Assembly (NCBI GenBank): GCA_902777005.1
Contig: CACYSB010000007.1
Coordinates: 20,899-84,898 of the forward strand
Reading direction: 5' to 3'
Source: an uncultured Bacteroidota bacterium
Lineage (GTDB): Bacteria > Bacteroidota > Bacteroidia > Bacteroidales > P3
Length of the DNA stretch: 64,000 nt
Below the pieces are notes generated by a model. That model did not search any database and was not told the DNA's origin. It saw only the letters and a list, made by a program, of their open reading frames with translations. How positions within the stretch are numbered: position 1 is the first letter of the stretch; each line of letters starts with the position of its first letter. Shown here one piece after another: positions 8,840 to 18,300 of the stretch. The translations under genes were made by a program, and so were the position numbers.

Positions 8840-9643
8840 ATGAAAAAGGCACCTTTTATACTGAATATTCTTGCAACATGCTTGTTACTAACGGGTTGTA
8901 ACAAGTTCGACAAACTGCTCAAGAGCAACGATTACGACGTCAAGTACCAGGCGGCGATGCAATATTACAACGAAAACAGCTTTTCGAAGGCCATCCAGCT
9001 GTTCGAGAACCTTACACTGCACTACCGCGGACGCGAGCATGCCGAAGAGATAGCGTGGTACTACGCCCAATCGCTCTATCAGGAGAAGGACTATTACATG
9101 GCAGGATACCAGTTCAAACGCTTCGCCCGCCAGTTCCCCTACAGCGAGCGTGTCGAGGAGGCGGCATATCTGTCGGCATACTGCAAGTACATGGATTCGC
9201 CGGTATACTCACTCGACCAGAGCCTTACGAAGGAGGCCGTGGAGGAGTTCGAGGTCTTCGCCGAGAAGTGGCCTCGCAGCACGCACATGCCCGAGGTGAA
9301 CCGCTACCTGGACGAGATGCGCGTCAAGCTGATGAAGAAAGACTACGAGATAGCCTATGGCTACTACTACATCGAGGAGTACCACGCGGCCTACGAGAGC
9401 CTGAAGAACTTCCTCAACCTCTACCCCGAGGCACCCATGCGCGAGGACGCTTTGTTCTACATGCTCGTGTCTAGCTACCAATACGCCATAAACAGCCGCG
9501 AGGAGAAGAAGCGCGAGCGACTCCAGCAGGTGGTGGGCGACTTCGACCGCGTGGTGAGCGGCCTGAAGAACGCCAAGTACCTCACCGAGGCCCAGGATAT
9601 ATACAACAAGACACGTGCCGAACTGGCAAAAATGGAAAAATAA
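8840..9643 (+). CDS. bamD: outer-membrane assembly lipoprotein BamD
   Basis: BamD is the essential TPR lipoprotein partner of BamA in outer-membrane protein insertion. The 267-residue product begins MKKAPFILNILATCLLLTGC, a lipoprotein signal peptide with lipobox LTGC; the longer open frame upstream runs through the promoter and the phased repeat and is discarded. Repeated TPR-type helices follow (YNENSFSKAIQLFENL, then AEEIAWYYAQSLYQEKDYYMA and RVEEAAYLSAYC). Gene order bamD - omega - coaBC is conserved in Bacteroidales. The -7 box ends six bases before the ATG. Confidence 0.95.
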   Translation: MKKAPFILNILATCLLLTGCNKFDKLLKSNDYDVKYQAAMQYYNENSFSKAIQLFENLTLHYRGREHAEEIAWYYAQSLYQEKDYYMAGYQFKRFARQFPYSERVEEAAYLSAYCKYMDSPVYSLDQSLTKEAVEEFEVFAEKWPRSTHMPEVNRYLDEMRVKLMKKDYEIAYGYYYIEEYHAAYESLKNFLNLYPEAPMREDALFYMLVSSYQYAINSREEKKRERLQQVVGDFDRVVSGLKNAKYLTEAQDIYNKTRAELAKMEK

Positions 9644-9660
9644 AAAACAACATAACAGCA

Positions 9661-10035
9661 ATGGAAGAGAAAAAGAAAATCATCAACACCACAATCACAC
9701 GCAACACTGCCGACTTCAGCAACCAGACCGGCAACATCTACGAGACCGTGGCCATGCTCACCAAGCGCGCCAACCAGATTGCCGCCGAGGAGAAGAAAGA
9801 ACTGCACAGCCGCATCGACGACTTCCGCAGCAACAACGACAGTGCGGACGAGATGATGTTCGAGAACCGCGAACAGATAGAGATTGTGCGCCGCTACGAG
9901 CAGATGCCCAAGCCCACGCTGGAGGCCACCGAGGAGTACCTCGAAGGCGGCATCTACTACCGCAACCCCGCCAAGGAGGACAAGCAGGACGCCAAGTTCG
10001 AGGCCATGGAAGATGAAGTCATCAACGCCAACTAA
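9661..10035 (+). CDS. rpoZ: RNA polymerase omega subunit (Rpb6/RpoZ-like)
   Basis: The 124-residue protein carries the omega/Rpb6 core segment GNIYETVAMLTKRANQI (about residues 22-38), where the KRANQI stretch packs on the beta' subunit. Omega assists assembly and stability of RNA polymerase. The C-terminal half is acidic and charged, as in Bacteroidetes omega-like proteins that are longer than the E. coli subunit. It sits between bamD and coaBC, a placement known from this phylum, and its stop codon is immediately followed by the coaBC start. Confidence rests on the core motif plus synteny. Confidence 0.83.
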   Translation: MEEKKKIINTTITRNTADFSNQTGNIYETVAMLTKRANQIAAEEKKELHSRIDDFRSNNDSADEMMFENREQIEIVRRYEQMPKPTLEATEEYLEGGIYYRNPAKEDKQDAKFEAMEDEVINAN

Positions 10036-11208
10036 ATGCGCATAGTATTAGGCATAACGGGAGGCATAGCGGCCTATAAGGCGCCGGAGCTGGTACGCCT
10101 GCTCAAGAAAGCAGGCCACGAGGTGCGTTGCGCCGCCACGGAACATGCGCTGGAGTTCGTCACACGGGTGACCCTCGAGACGGTCTCGGGCGCACCACTG
10201 TACAGCGACCTGTTTGCCTCCGGCCGCACAGAGCACATCTCGCTCAAGGACTGGGGCGAGATGCTTGTGGTGGCTCCCGCCACGGCCAACATCATAGGCA
10301 AGGTGGCCGGTGGCATTGCCGACGACGCTTTAAGCACCCTGCTGCTGGCCTTCTCGGGCAAGCCCGTCATCATGGCTCCCGCCATGAACTGCGAAATGTG
10401 GGCGCATCCGGCCGTGCAACGCAACGTGGCCACGCTGAAATCCTGGGGCATCCGCATGGTAGGCCCCGAAGAGGGCGAGCTGGCCTGCGGTGTCAGCGGC
10501 GTGGGCCGCATGGCGGAACCCGAAGCAATAGCGGCAGCAGTGTGCACGGCAACCTGTTCGCGACGGCTGCAGGGCCAGCGCTGGCTGGTAACAGCCGGTC
10601 CCACCTACGAGCGCATCGACAGCGTCCGCTTCATAGGCAACTACAGCAGCGGCAAGATGGGCTTCGCGCTGGCGGAGGCTTTGGCCAAAGAAGGTGCCGA
10701 AGTCGAGTTGGTCTCCGGACCCACGGCATTGAAAATTGACCATCCACAAGTCAAGGTTACTCGTGTGGAGAGCGCCCGCGAGATGTACGCCGCCGCCACC
10801 GAGGTGTTCCCCCGCTGCAACGGCGCCATACTCTCGGCCGCTGTGGCCGACTACCGTCCGGCGGAGTGCGCCGACCATAAGCTCAAGAAGAATGGCTCGG
10901 AAGGCATGCACCTGGAACTGGTGCAGAACCCCGACATACTGGCCACCCTCGGCAGTATGAAGCAGGAGGGACAGACGTTGGTGGGCTTCGCCCTCGAGAC
11001 CGACAACGAGGAGGCCAACGCACAGCGCAAGCTGGAGAAGAAGAACCTCGACTACATCGTGCTCAACTCGCTGCGCGACAAAGGCGCCGGATTCGGTGTG
11101 GACACCAACAAGGTGACCATCATCGGCCGCGACGGCAGCCACAACGAAAGCCCCCTGATGAGCAAGCAGGAGGTGGCAGGCCTCATCATCAATACCGTAA
11201 CATCATGA
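10036..11208 (+). CDS. coaBC: phosphopantothenoylcysteine decarboxylase / phosphopantothenate-cysteine ligase
   Basis: This bifunctional cytosolic enzyme makes 4'-phosphopantetheine for coenzyme A. The N-terminal CoaC flavoprotein half starts GITGGIAAYKAPEL and contains VVAPATANIIGK and the PAMNCEMW motif; the C-terminal CoaB half begins near residue 185 with VTAGPTYERIDSVRFIGN and includes SGKMG and the AAVADYRP and KLKK motifs. The 390-residue length is typical. It follows the omega gene with no gap and overlaps the lytic transglycosylase gene by ATGA. Confidence 0.97.
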   Translation: MRIVLGITGGIAAYKAPELVRLLKKAGHEVRCAATEHALEFVTRVTLETVSGAPLYSDLFASGRTEHISLKDWGEMLVVAPATANIIGKVAGGIADDALSTLLLAFSGKPVIMAPAMNCEMWAHPAVQRNVATLKSWGIRMVGPEEGELACGVSGVGRMAEPEAIAAAVCTATCSRRLQGQRWLVTAGPTYERIDSVRFIGNYSSGKMGFALAEALAKEGAEVELVSGPTALKIDHPQVKVTRVESAREMYAAATEVFPRCNGAILSAAVADYRPAECADHKLKKNGSEGMHLELVQNPDILATLGSMKQEGQTLVGFALETDNEEANAQRKLEKKNLDYIVLNSLRDKGAGFGVDTNKVTIIGRDGSHNESPLMSKQEVAGLIINTVTS

Positions 11209-12182
11209 AGAAGCTATCCGTCATAGCTATAGTATTGGCTTCGTTGGCTATCGCAGGCGAGGCCTTTATTTTCGCCACCCGCAAGGAGGACAACAGCGAC
11301 GAGATTCTGGCCAAAGCCATACGCTCCGGATACCATGTCTATGCGCCGCCGATACCCGACACGCTCTACTTCTGCGGCGAGCGCGTGCCGCTCAACCTGT
11401 GGTATGTGCGCGAGGGGCTCGACCGCGAGCTGGTCTCCAACATGTACTACCAGAGCAACACGCTCTTCAACATCAAGCGTGCCAACCGCGTGTTTCCCAC
11501 AATAGAGCGCATACTCAAGGAGGAGGGCGTGCCGCAGGACATGAAGTATCTCTGCGTCATCGAGAGCGGCCTGCAATGCGTCACCTCGCCCGCCGGTGCC
11601 AACGGCTACTGGCAGTTCATGAAAGCTACCGGGCAAAAGTATGGACTTGAGATATCCGACGAGATAGACATGCGCAACGACCTCGAAGCCTCGACACATG
11701 CTGCCTGCCGCTACCTCAAGGACTTGAAGCGGCGTTTTGGCGGATGGACCGAGGCAGCGGCGGCCTACAACTGCGGCGAGAACGGCCTCGACAAACGCCT
11801 TACCAACCAACAGCAGAAATCGTACTACGAGCTGATGCTCAACAAAGAGACCCAGCGTTATGTATACCGCATACTGGCCTTGAAGCTCATCATGCAACAC
11901 CCACAGGACTACGGTTACACCGTGCGCCGCTGCGACACATACCCCGAGTTGCCCTACGAGGAGGTGACACTCAGCGGACAGAACGTTGACCTGGTGCAGT
12001 TCGCCATCGACCACGGCACCATATACAAGATGCTGCGCACCATGAACCCGTGGCTCACAACCGACAAGCTGAAAAACAAAGCCGGCAAGAGCTACAAGGT
12101 GCGCATACCCACCAAGAAAGGCACCGAATACAACACAATAACACGTGGCAAACACGACACCACGGTAATAGAGAGCATCTGA
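11205..12182 (+). CDS. membrane-anchored lytic transglycosylase (MltD-like SLT domain)
   Basis: The 325-residue protein has an N-terminal signal/anchor (residues 1-25) and an SLT domain with catalytic Glu120 in CVIESGLQC, then GANGYWQFMKATGQKYG and AAAAYNCGENGLDKR, all standard for family 1 lytic transglycosylases, which cleave peptidoglycan to 1,6-anhydromuropeptides. The region from about 240 ends in YKVRIPTKKG, weakly LysM-like, without a full second module. It overlaps coaBC by 4 bp and its TGA shares an A with the uvrA ATG, so it is a mid-operon gene. Confidence 0.88.
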   Translation: MKKLSVIAIVLASLAIAGEAFIFATRKEDNSDEILAKAIRSGYHVYAPPIPDTLYFCGERVPLNLWYVREGLDRELVSNMYYQSNTLFNIKRANRVFPTIERILKEEGVPQDMKYLCVIESGLQCVTSPAGANGYWQFMKATGQKYGLEISDEIDMRNDLEASTHAACRYLKDLKRRFGGWTEAAAAYNCGENGLDKRLTNQQQKSYYELMLNKETQRYVYRILALKLIMQHPQDYGYTVRRCDTYPELPYEEVTLSGQNVDLVQFAIDHGTIYKMLRTMNPWLTTDKLKNKAGKSYKVRIPTKKGTEYNTITRGKHDTTVIESI

Positions 12183-15013
12183 TGGACGACGCGAAAATAA
12201 AGATATTAGGTGCAAGGGAGCACAACCTGCAGAATGTGGACTTGGAGATACCACGCAACAAGCTAGTGGTCTTCACCGGCCTCAGCGGCAGCGGCAAGTC
12301 GTCCCTGGCCTTCGACACCATCCACGCCGAAGGGCAGCGCCGATATATGGAGACCTTCTCGGCATACGCGCGCCACTTCATCGGCAACATGGAGCGGCCC
12401 GACGTGGACTTGATAGAAGGCCTCTCGCCAGTTATCTCCATCGAACAGAAGAGCACCAACAACAACCCGCGCTCGACGGTGGGCACGCTGACTGACACCT
12501 ACGACCTGCTGCGCCTGCTCTACGCACGTATCGGCAAAGCCTACAGCATTGTCAGCGGCAAGCCCATGGTGAAGTACAGCGAGGACAAGATACTGGAGAT
12601 TATCACCACCGAATACGGCAACCGCGACATCATGGTGCTGGCGCCGCTGGTGAAGGGCCGCAAGGGTCACTACCGCGAGCTCTTCGAGCAGGTGGCCAAA
12701 CGCGGCTTCCTCAAGGTGCGCGTCGACGGCGAGGTGAAGGAGATCACCTACAAGATGCAGGTGGACCGCTACAAGGTGCACGACATCGAGCTGGTGGTGG
12801 ACCGCCTGCGCGCCGACCGCAATGCCACACGCCTCCGCGAGGCTGTGCAGACAGCCTTCCGACAGGGTAAGGGCATACTGATGATACTGAACAACGAGGA
12901 CGGCAGCATACGCTATTTCAGCCGAATGCTTATGGACCCCGACAGCGGTCTCTCCTACCCCGAGCCCGAGCCCAACACCTTCTCGTTCAACTCGCCCTAC
13001 GGCGCATGTCCGCATTGCAACGGTCTGGGTGAGGTGGCGCAGATAGACATGCAGAAGCTCATCCCCAACCCGAAGAAGAGCATACGCGACGGCGCCATCG
13101 AGGTGCTTGGAAAATATTCGCCAACCAACTACGTCTATCGCAAGATAGAACTCATGGGCAAGCACTACGACTTCACGCTAGACACCCCTGTGGCCGACCT
13201 CAGCGAGGAAGCTCTCAACGCCATACTCTACGGCAGCAACCACTTCGCCGGCATCGAGGACCCCGAGGACCCGGGCTACCTCAGCGAGTTCCAAGGCATA
13301 GTGAACTACATCACCAGCATGGCCAGCGACGAGAGCCCCGCCAGCCTGCAGAAGTGGGCCGCGAGCTTCATGAACACCGTGCCGTGTCCCGAATGCCACG
13401 GGCACCGTCTTAAGGCTGAGAGCCTCGCTTTCCGCATACTCGACAAGAACATCGGCGAGCTGGCCGACATGGACCTGCTGGAGCTGGAGGAATGGCTGCG
13501 GGCATTGGAGCCGCAGCTCGACGAGCGCGACCGCAAGGTGGCGCACGAGGTGCTGGTGGAGATACTGAAGCGCCTGTCGTTCCTCAACAACGTGGGCGTG
13601 GGCTACCTCAGCATGAACCGCAGCGCCAAGAGCCTCAGCGGCGGCGAGGCGCAGCGCATACGTCTGGCCACACAGATAGGCTCGCAACTCACCAACGTTC
13701 TCTACATCCTCGACGAGCCGAGCATAGGCCTGCACCAACGCGACAACCAGCGCCTGATAGAGAGCCTGAAGCAGCTGCGCGACCTCGGCAACAGCATCAT
13801 CGTCGTCGAGCACGACCGCGACATGATGCTTGCCGCCGACTATCTGGTCGACATAGGCCCCGGCGCCGGCATCCACGGCGGCAAGATACTCTTCGCCGGC
13901 GAGGTGACCGACAAGGTGCTGGCGAAGCACAAGCCAAGTGTAACACTCGACTACCTGTCGCGCAAGAGCGACATAGCGCTGCCGGAGAGACGACCCAACG
14001 TCGGCCGCGAGCATATATTATTGAAAGGCGCCACCGGCAACAACCTCAAGGGCGTGGACCTCGACTTGCCGCTGGGCATGTTCGTCTGCGTGACGGGCGT
14101 CTCGGGCTCCGGCAAGTCGAGCCTCATCAACGACACCCTGCAACCCATCCTCAGCCAGCACTTCTACCACTCGCTGCGCGCACCGCTGCCCTACCGCAGC
14201 GTCGAGGGCATAGAGCACATCGACAAGGTCATACAGATAGACCAGAGCCCCATCGGCCGCACGCCGCGCTCGAACCCCGCCACCTACGCAGGCTTCTTCG
14301 ACGATATACGGCGACTCTTCGCCGAGCTGCCGTCGGCACGCATCCGCGGATACAAGCCGGGGCGCTTCAGCTTCAACGTCAGCGGCGGCCGCTGCGAGCA
14401 CTGCAAGGGCGCCGGCCTGCGCACCATAGAGATGAACTTCCTGCCCGACGTATACGTGCAATGCGAGGTGTGCGGCGGCAAGCGCTACAACCGCGAGACG
14501 CTGGAAATACGCTACAAAGGCAAGTCTATCGCCGACGTGCTCGACATGACCGTCAACGAGGCCGTGGAGTTCTTCGACGCCTACCCCAAGCTGCGGCGCA
14601 AGCTGCTGGCCCTGCAGGACGTGGGCCTCGGCTACATCACCCTCGGACAGCAGAGCACCACCCTCAGCGGCGGTGAGGCGCAGCGTGTGAAACTCGCCAC
14701 CGAGCTCTCACGCACCGACACCGGCAAAACATTATATATATTGGACGAGCCCACCACGGGTCTCCACTTCGAGGACATCCGCATACTGCTCGGCGTGCTG
14801 CAGAAGCTCGTCGACAAGGGCAACAGCGTCCTCGTCATCGAGCACAACATGGACGTCATCAAGGTGGCCGACTGGGTCATCGACCTCGGTCCCGACGGCG
14901 GCCGCGCCGGCGGTCGCATCACCTTCTGCGGCACGCCAGAAGACCTTGCCCGACAGAAAGATAACTTCACCGGCCAGTACCTCAAAGCCGAGCTCGACGC
15001 AATGCGGCAATAA
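12182..15013 (+). CDS. uvrA: excinuclease ABC subunit A
   Basis: UvrA is the damage-recognition ATPase of nucleotide excision repair. The 943-residue protein starts [16 protein letters not shown], overlapping the previous stop as TGATG; a longer in-frame extension inside the transglycosylase gene is discarded. It has two ABC ATPase modules with Walker [13 protein letters not shown] (about 30-41) and [13 protein letters not shown] (about 640), signature [12 protein letters not shown] and [12 protein letters not shown], and zinc knuckles CPHCNGLG and CEHCKGAG with CEVCGGKRY. It closes the bamD operon; a phased repeat copy with a perfect hairpin starts 33 bp after the stop. uvrB lies 34 kb away. 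Confidence 0.98.
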   Translation: MDDAKIKILGAREHNLQNVDLEIPRNKLVVFTGLSGSGKSSLAFDTIHAEGQRRYMETFSAYARHFIGNMERPDVDLIEGLSPVISIEQKSTNNNPRSTVGTLTDTYDLLRLLYARIGKAYSIVSGKPMVKYSEDKILEIITTEYGNRDIMVLAPLVKGRKGHYRELFEQVAKRGFLKVRVDGEVKEITYKMQVDRYKVHDIELVVDRLRADRNATRLREAVQTAFRQGKGILMILNNEDGSIRYFSRMLMDPDSGLSYPEPEPNTFSFNSPYGACPHCNGLGEVAQIDMQKLIPNPKKSIRDGAIEVLGKYSPTNYVYRKIELMGKHYDFTLDTPVADLSEEALNAILYGSNHFAGIEDPEDPGYLSEFQGIVNYITSMASDESPASLQKWAASFMNTVPCPECHGHRLKAESLAFRILDKNIGELADMDLLELEEWLRALEPQLDERDRKVAHEVLVEILKRLSFLNNVGVGYLSMNRSAKSLSGGEAQRIRLATQIGSQLTNVLYILDEPSIGLHQRDNQRLIESLKQLRDLGNSIIVVEHDRDMMLAADYLVDIGPGAGIHGGKILFAGEVTDKVLAKHKPSVTLDYLSRKSDIALPERRPNVGREHILLKGATGNNLKGVDLDLPLGMFVCVTGVSGSGKSSLINDTLQPILSQHFYHSLRAPLPYRSVEGIEHIDKVIQIDQSPIGRTPRSNPATYAGFFDDIRRLFAELPSARIRGYKPGRFSFNVSGGRCEHCKGAGLRTIEMNFLPDVYVQCEVCGGKRYNRETLEIRYKGKSIADVLDMTVNEAVEFFDAYPKLRRKLLALQDVGLGYITLGQQSTTLSGGEAQRVKLATELSRTDTGKTLYILDEPTTGLHFEDIRILLGVLQKLVDKGNSVLVIEHNMDVIKVADWVIDLGPDGGRAGGRITFCGTPEDLARQKDNFTGQYLKAELDAMRQ

Positions 15014-15045
15014 AGTACCGCCTAAACCCACCCGATATATCACCG

Positions 15046-15166
15046 CTCCGTATCCGGGCCGTATTTATAACGGTTGTTCGCCGGTTGTTTAACGGTTTTG
15101 AACCGTTAAACAACCGGCGAACAACCGTAGAACAGTCGGAGAGGGTACGGAGAGGGTGCGGAGTGT
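15046..15166. repeat. 11-bp phased CG array, copy 2, with perfect hairpin
   Basis: Eleven 11-bp units in exact register, all with CG at positions 4-5. The middle units form a perfect inverted repeat with 28-bp arms (70-97 and 101-128 of the 15,000s) and a 3-base loop TTG. It lies between convergent uvrA and the dipeptidase gene and runs into the latter's stop codon, so here it could end transcription from both sides. Confidence 0.93.
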
Positions 15167-15915
15167 TAGCGCGGAAGCTGCTGCACGGGGAAGGTGAAAT
15201 AGGTGTCGGGGAAGGGTTCGTCCTTGAGGGTGAAATGCCACCATTCGCAATCGTAGGGCTTGAAGCCGTGACTCATCATGGCGGTACGCAGGATGATGCG
15301 GTTGGCGAACTGCTGTGCGGTGATGGTGTCGTTCTCGCCATAGGCCCATGTGTCGGGGTTGCCGCCGCAATCGGGATGGCTCTCGCGGCCGAACCAGTCG
15401 AAGGTGCCGCCCATGTCGACTTCTTTCTCGGTGCGCATGTCAAAGAGGGTGAGGTCGAGCGTAGAGCCACGCGAATGGCTGCTGTGCTCGTCGATGTATA
15501 GCTTTATGAAGAGGCTGTCCTTGCATTCGCGGGGGTAGAAGTAGGTTTTCATCAGCGTGTCGTCGAGGTCTTTGCCCCAGCGCACGAAGTGGTCGACGGC
15601 CTGTTGCGGACGGTAGGCGTCATAGATTTTCAGGCGGTAGCCTTGGGCCTTGAGGTCATTGCTGACGGCCAGCAGGCTGTCGGCGGCCTGGCGGGTGAGG
15701 AGCGCGGTAGGCTGGAGGTAGCCGTCGATGCGCGAGCCTACGAAGTTGTAGGTGCCGAAGTAGCGTATTTCAAGGATGACGTCGGGCACCACGTCGGTAA
15801 TGTTGACGAAGGCGGAGGCGTCGGCTTCGGGGGTTGCAGGTTCCTGTTTGCTGCCGCAACCGGCCGACATGGCGACCAAGATACACAGCATCAATGGGAT
15901 GAATGCTTTTTTCAT
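15166..15915 (-). CDS. D-Ala-D-Ala dipeptidase, VanX/DdpX family lipoprotein
   Basis: The 249-residue product begins MKKAFIPLMLCILVAMSAGC, a lipoprotein signal with lipobox SAGC. VanX-family (M15D) motifs follow: YDAYRPQQAVDHF, the zinc ligands in SSHSRGSTLDLTLFD, and EWWHFTL with the catalytic Glu and third His ligand. Such enzymes cleave D-Ala-D-Ala; in Gram-negatives without vancomycin genes they are thought to recycle cell-wall dipeptide. The longer frame upstream of 15915 overlaps the promoter and is not used. No vanH/vanA partners are visible, so resistance is not implied. Confidence 0.9.
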   Translation of the reverse strand: MKKAFIPLMLCILVAMSAGCGSKQEPATPEADASAFVNITDVVPDVILEIRYFGTYNFVGSRIDGYLQPTALLTRQAADSLLAVSNDLKAQGYRLKIYDAYRPQQAVDHFVRWGKDLDDTLMKTYFYPRECKDSLFIKLYIDEHSSHSRGSTLDLTLFDMRTEKEVDMGGTFDWFGRESHPDCGGNPDTWAYGENDTITAQQFANRIILRTAMMSHGFKPYDCEWWHFTLKDEPFPDTYFTFPVQQLPR

Positions 15916-15940
15916 AGTTTCGTTGTGTTTATATTTGTTG

Positions 15941-15948
15941 CAAAGATA
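15941..15948 (-). promoter_or_regulatory. -7 promoter box for the VanX-like gene
   Basis: TATCTTTG read leftward, followed by C, 25 bp before the ATG at 15915. Confidence 0.75.
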
Positions 15949-15979
15949 CGATTTTTTTTCCACATCATCAAAATATTAG

Positions 15980-15987
15980 TATTTTTG
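15980..15987 (+). promoter_or_regulatory. -7 promoter box for the AGCS symporter
   Basis: TATTTTTG followed by C, 20 bp before the symporter ATG; back-to-back with the promoter of the dipeptidase gene. Confidence 0.7.
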
Positions 15988-16007
15988 CAGTTCAAAAACA
16001 CAAGGGT

Positions 16008-17579
16008 ATGAATACAATTGGCAGATGGCTGGTGGAAGCAATTGATACGGTGAACGGCTGGGTGTGGAGCCCTGCGCTGGTGGGTTTGTGCCTGCTGGCA
16101 GGACTGTATTTCTCATTCAGGACACGCTTTGTGCAGGTGCGTCGTTTCGGCGAGATGTTCAGGCTGCTGTTCGGCAGCGCCGGTAAGGACAAGAAAAAGA
16201 CGGGCATATCGTCGTTCCAGGCGTTCGCCATGGCGCTGTCGGGCCGTGTGGGCACGGGCAACATCGTGGGCGTGGCCACGGCCATAGGCTTCGGCGGCCC
16301 GGGAGCCATAGTGTGGATGTGGGTGATAGCCTTCTTCGGCGCCGGCAGCGCCTTCATCGAGGCCACATTGGCACAGATATACAAGGAGGACCACAACGGA
16401 CAGTTCCGCGGAGGCCCCGCCTACTACATAGAGAAAGGTCTCCACAGTCCCTTCTTCGGCGGCCTCTTCGCCGTGCTCGCCGCCGTGGCCTGCGGCTTCT
16501 TGCTGCCGCCGGTGCAGTGCAACGGCATAGCTCTCAGCTGCTCGCGCTCGTTTGGCGTACCAGTGTGGGCTGTCGGCGCCGTCGTGGCTTTGCTCATAGC
16601 GCTGGTAATCATTGGCGGTGTGAAACGTATAGCCAACGTGGCACAGGTGGTGGCACCCGTGATGGCCATGGTATACATCGTCCTCTCCATTGTGGTGCTG
16701 GCTGTCAACTGGCAGATAGTGCCCGACGTGTTCGTGCAGATGCTGCGCGGCGCCGTTGGCGTGAACGAAGTGGGTGGAGCCCTGCTGGGCAGCACCATAG
16801 CCTGGGGCGTGAAACGCGGCATATACAGCAACGAGGCAGGCCAAGGCACGGGGCCGATAGTGGCCGCAGCCGCCAAGGTGAGCCACCCCGTGAAGCAGGG
16901 CCTAGTGCAGGCTTTCTCGGTGTATATCGACACCTTGCTGGTGTGCACCGCCACAGCCATGATGATACTGGCCTGCAAGACATACAACATCATAGACACC
17001 GTGCAACAGACCGCCGCTGGCCCCGTGGTCACATACCTGCAGCAAAACCCCATGGCGCCGGAAGGCGAGCCGGGCGTGTTCTACACCACCGGCGCCCTCG
17101 GCACCGTGATAGGTTCCAAAACCAGCGACATGGTCATATCCATAGCACTCTTCTTCTTCGCCTTCACCACCATCATGGCCTACTATTACTATGCCGAGAC
17201 CAACCTTATCTACCTCTTCAACCGCTGGCGCCGCCGCATCTACAAGAAACACCCCGAACGGCTGGCCGAGCTGGAGGAGGCCGACATGCACTTCGGCGAC
17301 GACCACGGCGAGAAGGTGGTGGTGTGGCTGCTCCGCGGCGGCACCATAGCGGCTGTCTTCCTCGGCGCCATGGCTGGCAGCGGCATAGCATGGACCATCG
17401 GCGACATCGGCGTGGGCGCTATGGCATGGATCAACGTGGTGGCCATACTGCTGCTCTCGTCGCAGGCGCTACGCGCACTCAAGGACTACGAACGGCAGAA
17501 GAAGCAGGGCGTGGAACCCAAGTTCAACCCCAAAGCGCTGGGCATAAACAATTCGGAATACTGGAACGATGAACAGTGA
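16008..17579 (+). CDS. alanine/glycine:cation symporter (AGCS family)
   Basis: The 523-residue inner-membrane protein has about ten hydrophobic helices and family signatures: the GRVGTGNIVGVATAI segment, NEAGQGTGPIVAAAA, and an aromatic-rich FAFTTIMAYYYYAETN helix. AGCS proteins import alanine or glycine with Na+ or H+. It follows a VanX-like dipeptidase that releases D-alanine, divergently transcribed, which suggests but does not prove a shared role in reuse of cell-wall alanine. The last 11 bp overlap the next gene. Confidence 0.92.
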   Translation: MNTIGRWLVEAIDTVNGWVWSPALVGLCLLAGLYFSFRTRFVQVRRFGEMFRLLFGSAGKDKKKTGISSFQAFAMALSGRVGTGNIVGVATAIGFGGPGAIVWMWVIAFFGAGSAFIEATLAQIYKEDHNGQFRGGPAYYIEKGLHSPFFGGLFAVLAAVACGFLLPPVQCNGIALSCSRSFGVPVWAVGAVVALLIALVIIGGVKRIANVAQVVAPVMAMVYIVLSIVVLAVNWQIVPDVFVQMLRGAVGVNEVGGALLGSTIAWGVKRGIYSNEAGQGTGPIVAAAAKVSHPVKQGLVQAFSVYIDTLLVCTATAMMILACKTYNIIDTVQQTAAGPVVTYLQQNPMAPEGEPGVFYTTGALGTVIGSKTSDMVISIALFFFAFTTIMAYYYYAETNLIYLFNRWRRRIYKKHPERLAELEEADMHFGDDHGEKVVVWLLRGGTIAAVFLGAMAGSGIAWTIGDIGVGAMAWINVVAILLLSSQALRALKDYERQKKQGVEPKFNPKALGINNSEYWNDEQ

Positions 17580-18300
17580 CACACGCAACAGATTGATACA
17601 GCTGGCGGAACTCTACGAGACACCGGACTTCATTGTTGGCGACCCGTCGTGGTGGATGCACCAAGTGAGCGGTGAGCGTAACCAGGAGGCTACGGCCTTC
17701 GTGGCGTCGGTGCTGAGCTACGGCAGCCGCGCACAGTTCATGCCGAAGATAGGACAGCTGCTCGAATACGCCGAGGGCGATATGGACCGGTGGCTACGCA
17801 TGGGCGCCTATGCAGAGCGATTCGCCATAGGCGACAAGCAGTGTTTCTACCGCCTCTACAACAACGACACCATGCGACGCTTCTTCGACGCCTACAGGGA
17901 TATGCTGGTGCAACACGGCAGCATGGGCACCTATGTATCCGGCACGGCCCTGCAGGCGGTGGAAAGCATCTGCCGGTGGTTCGCCGAACACGGTGTTAGC
18001 GTGGTTGTACCCAAGGACACCACGTCGGCATGCAAGCGTGTGTGTATGTTCCTGCGCTGGATGGTGCGCGACGGCTCGCCGGTTGACCTGGGGCTGTGGA
18101 AGGGCATCATTGACAAGCGTACGCTTATCATGCCCCTCGACACGCACGTGGTAAGCGAAGCCATTAAGCTGGGGCTGCTGCAGAGCCGCTGCGCCTCGAT
18201 GAATGCTGCGTTGAGGCTTACCGATACTATGCGTGAGGCATTCCCCGACGACCCGCTCAAAGGCGACTTCGCCCTGTTCGGCTACGGAGTGTCAGAATGA
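17569..18300 (+). CDS. TIGR02757 family protein
   Basis: The 243-residue protein matches the uncharacterised TIGR02757 family common in Bacteroidetes, with the conserved N-terminal segments DPSWWMHQVSGERNQEATAFVASVLSYGSR and a C-terminal half (KRVCMFLRWMVRDGSPVDLGLW, PLDTHV) that recalls the HhH-GPD DNA glycosylase fold. This resemblance, including a D-x-H segment near the end, is suggestive only. It overlaps the symporter gene by 11 bp and its final 9 bp overlap the 3' end of the convergent TonB-dependent receptor gene. Confidence 0.82.
   Translation: MNSDTRNRLIQLAELYETPDFIVGDPSWWMHQVSGERNQEATAFVASVLSYGSRAQFMPKIGQLLEYAEGDMDRWLRMGAYAERFAIGDKQCFYRLYNNDTMRRFFDAYRDMLVQHGSMGTYVSGTALQAVESICRWFAEHGVSVVVPKDTTSACKRVCMFLRWMVRDGSPVDLGLWKGIIDKRTLIMPLDTHVVSEAIKLGLLQSRCASMNAALRLTDTMREAFPDDPLKGDFALFGYGVSE

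Noticed and set aside
15166..15915. Vancomycin resistance cluster
   Set aside because: Only a VanX-like dipeptidase is present; vanH, vanA and a two-component system are absent.
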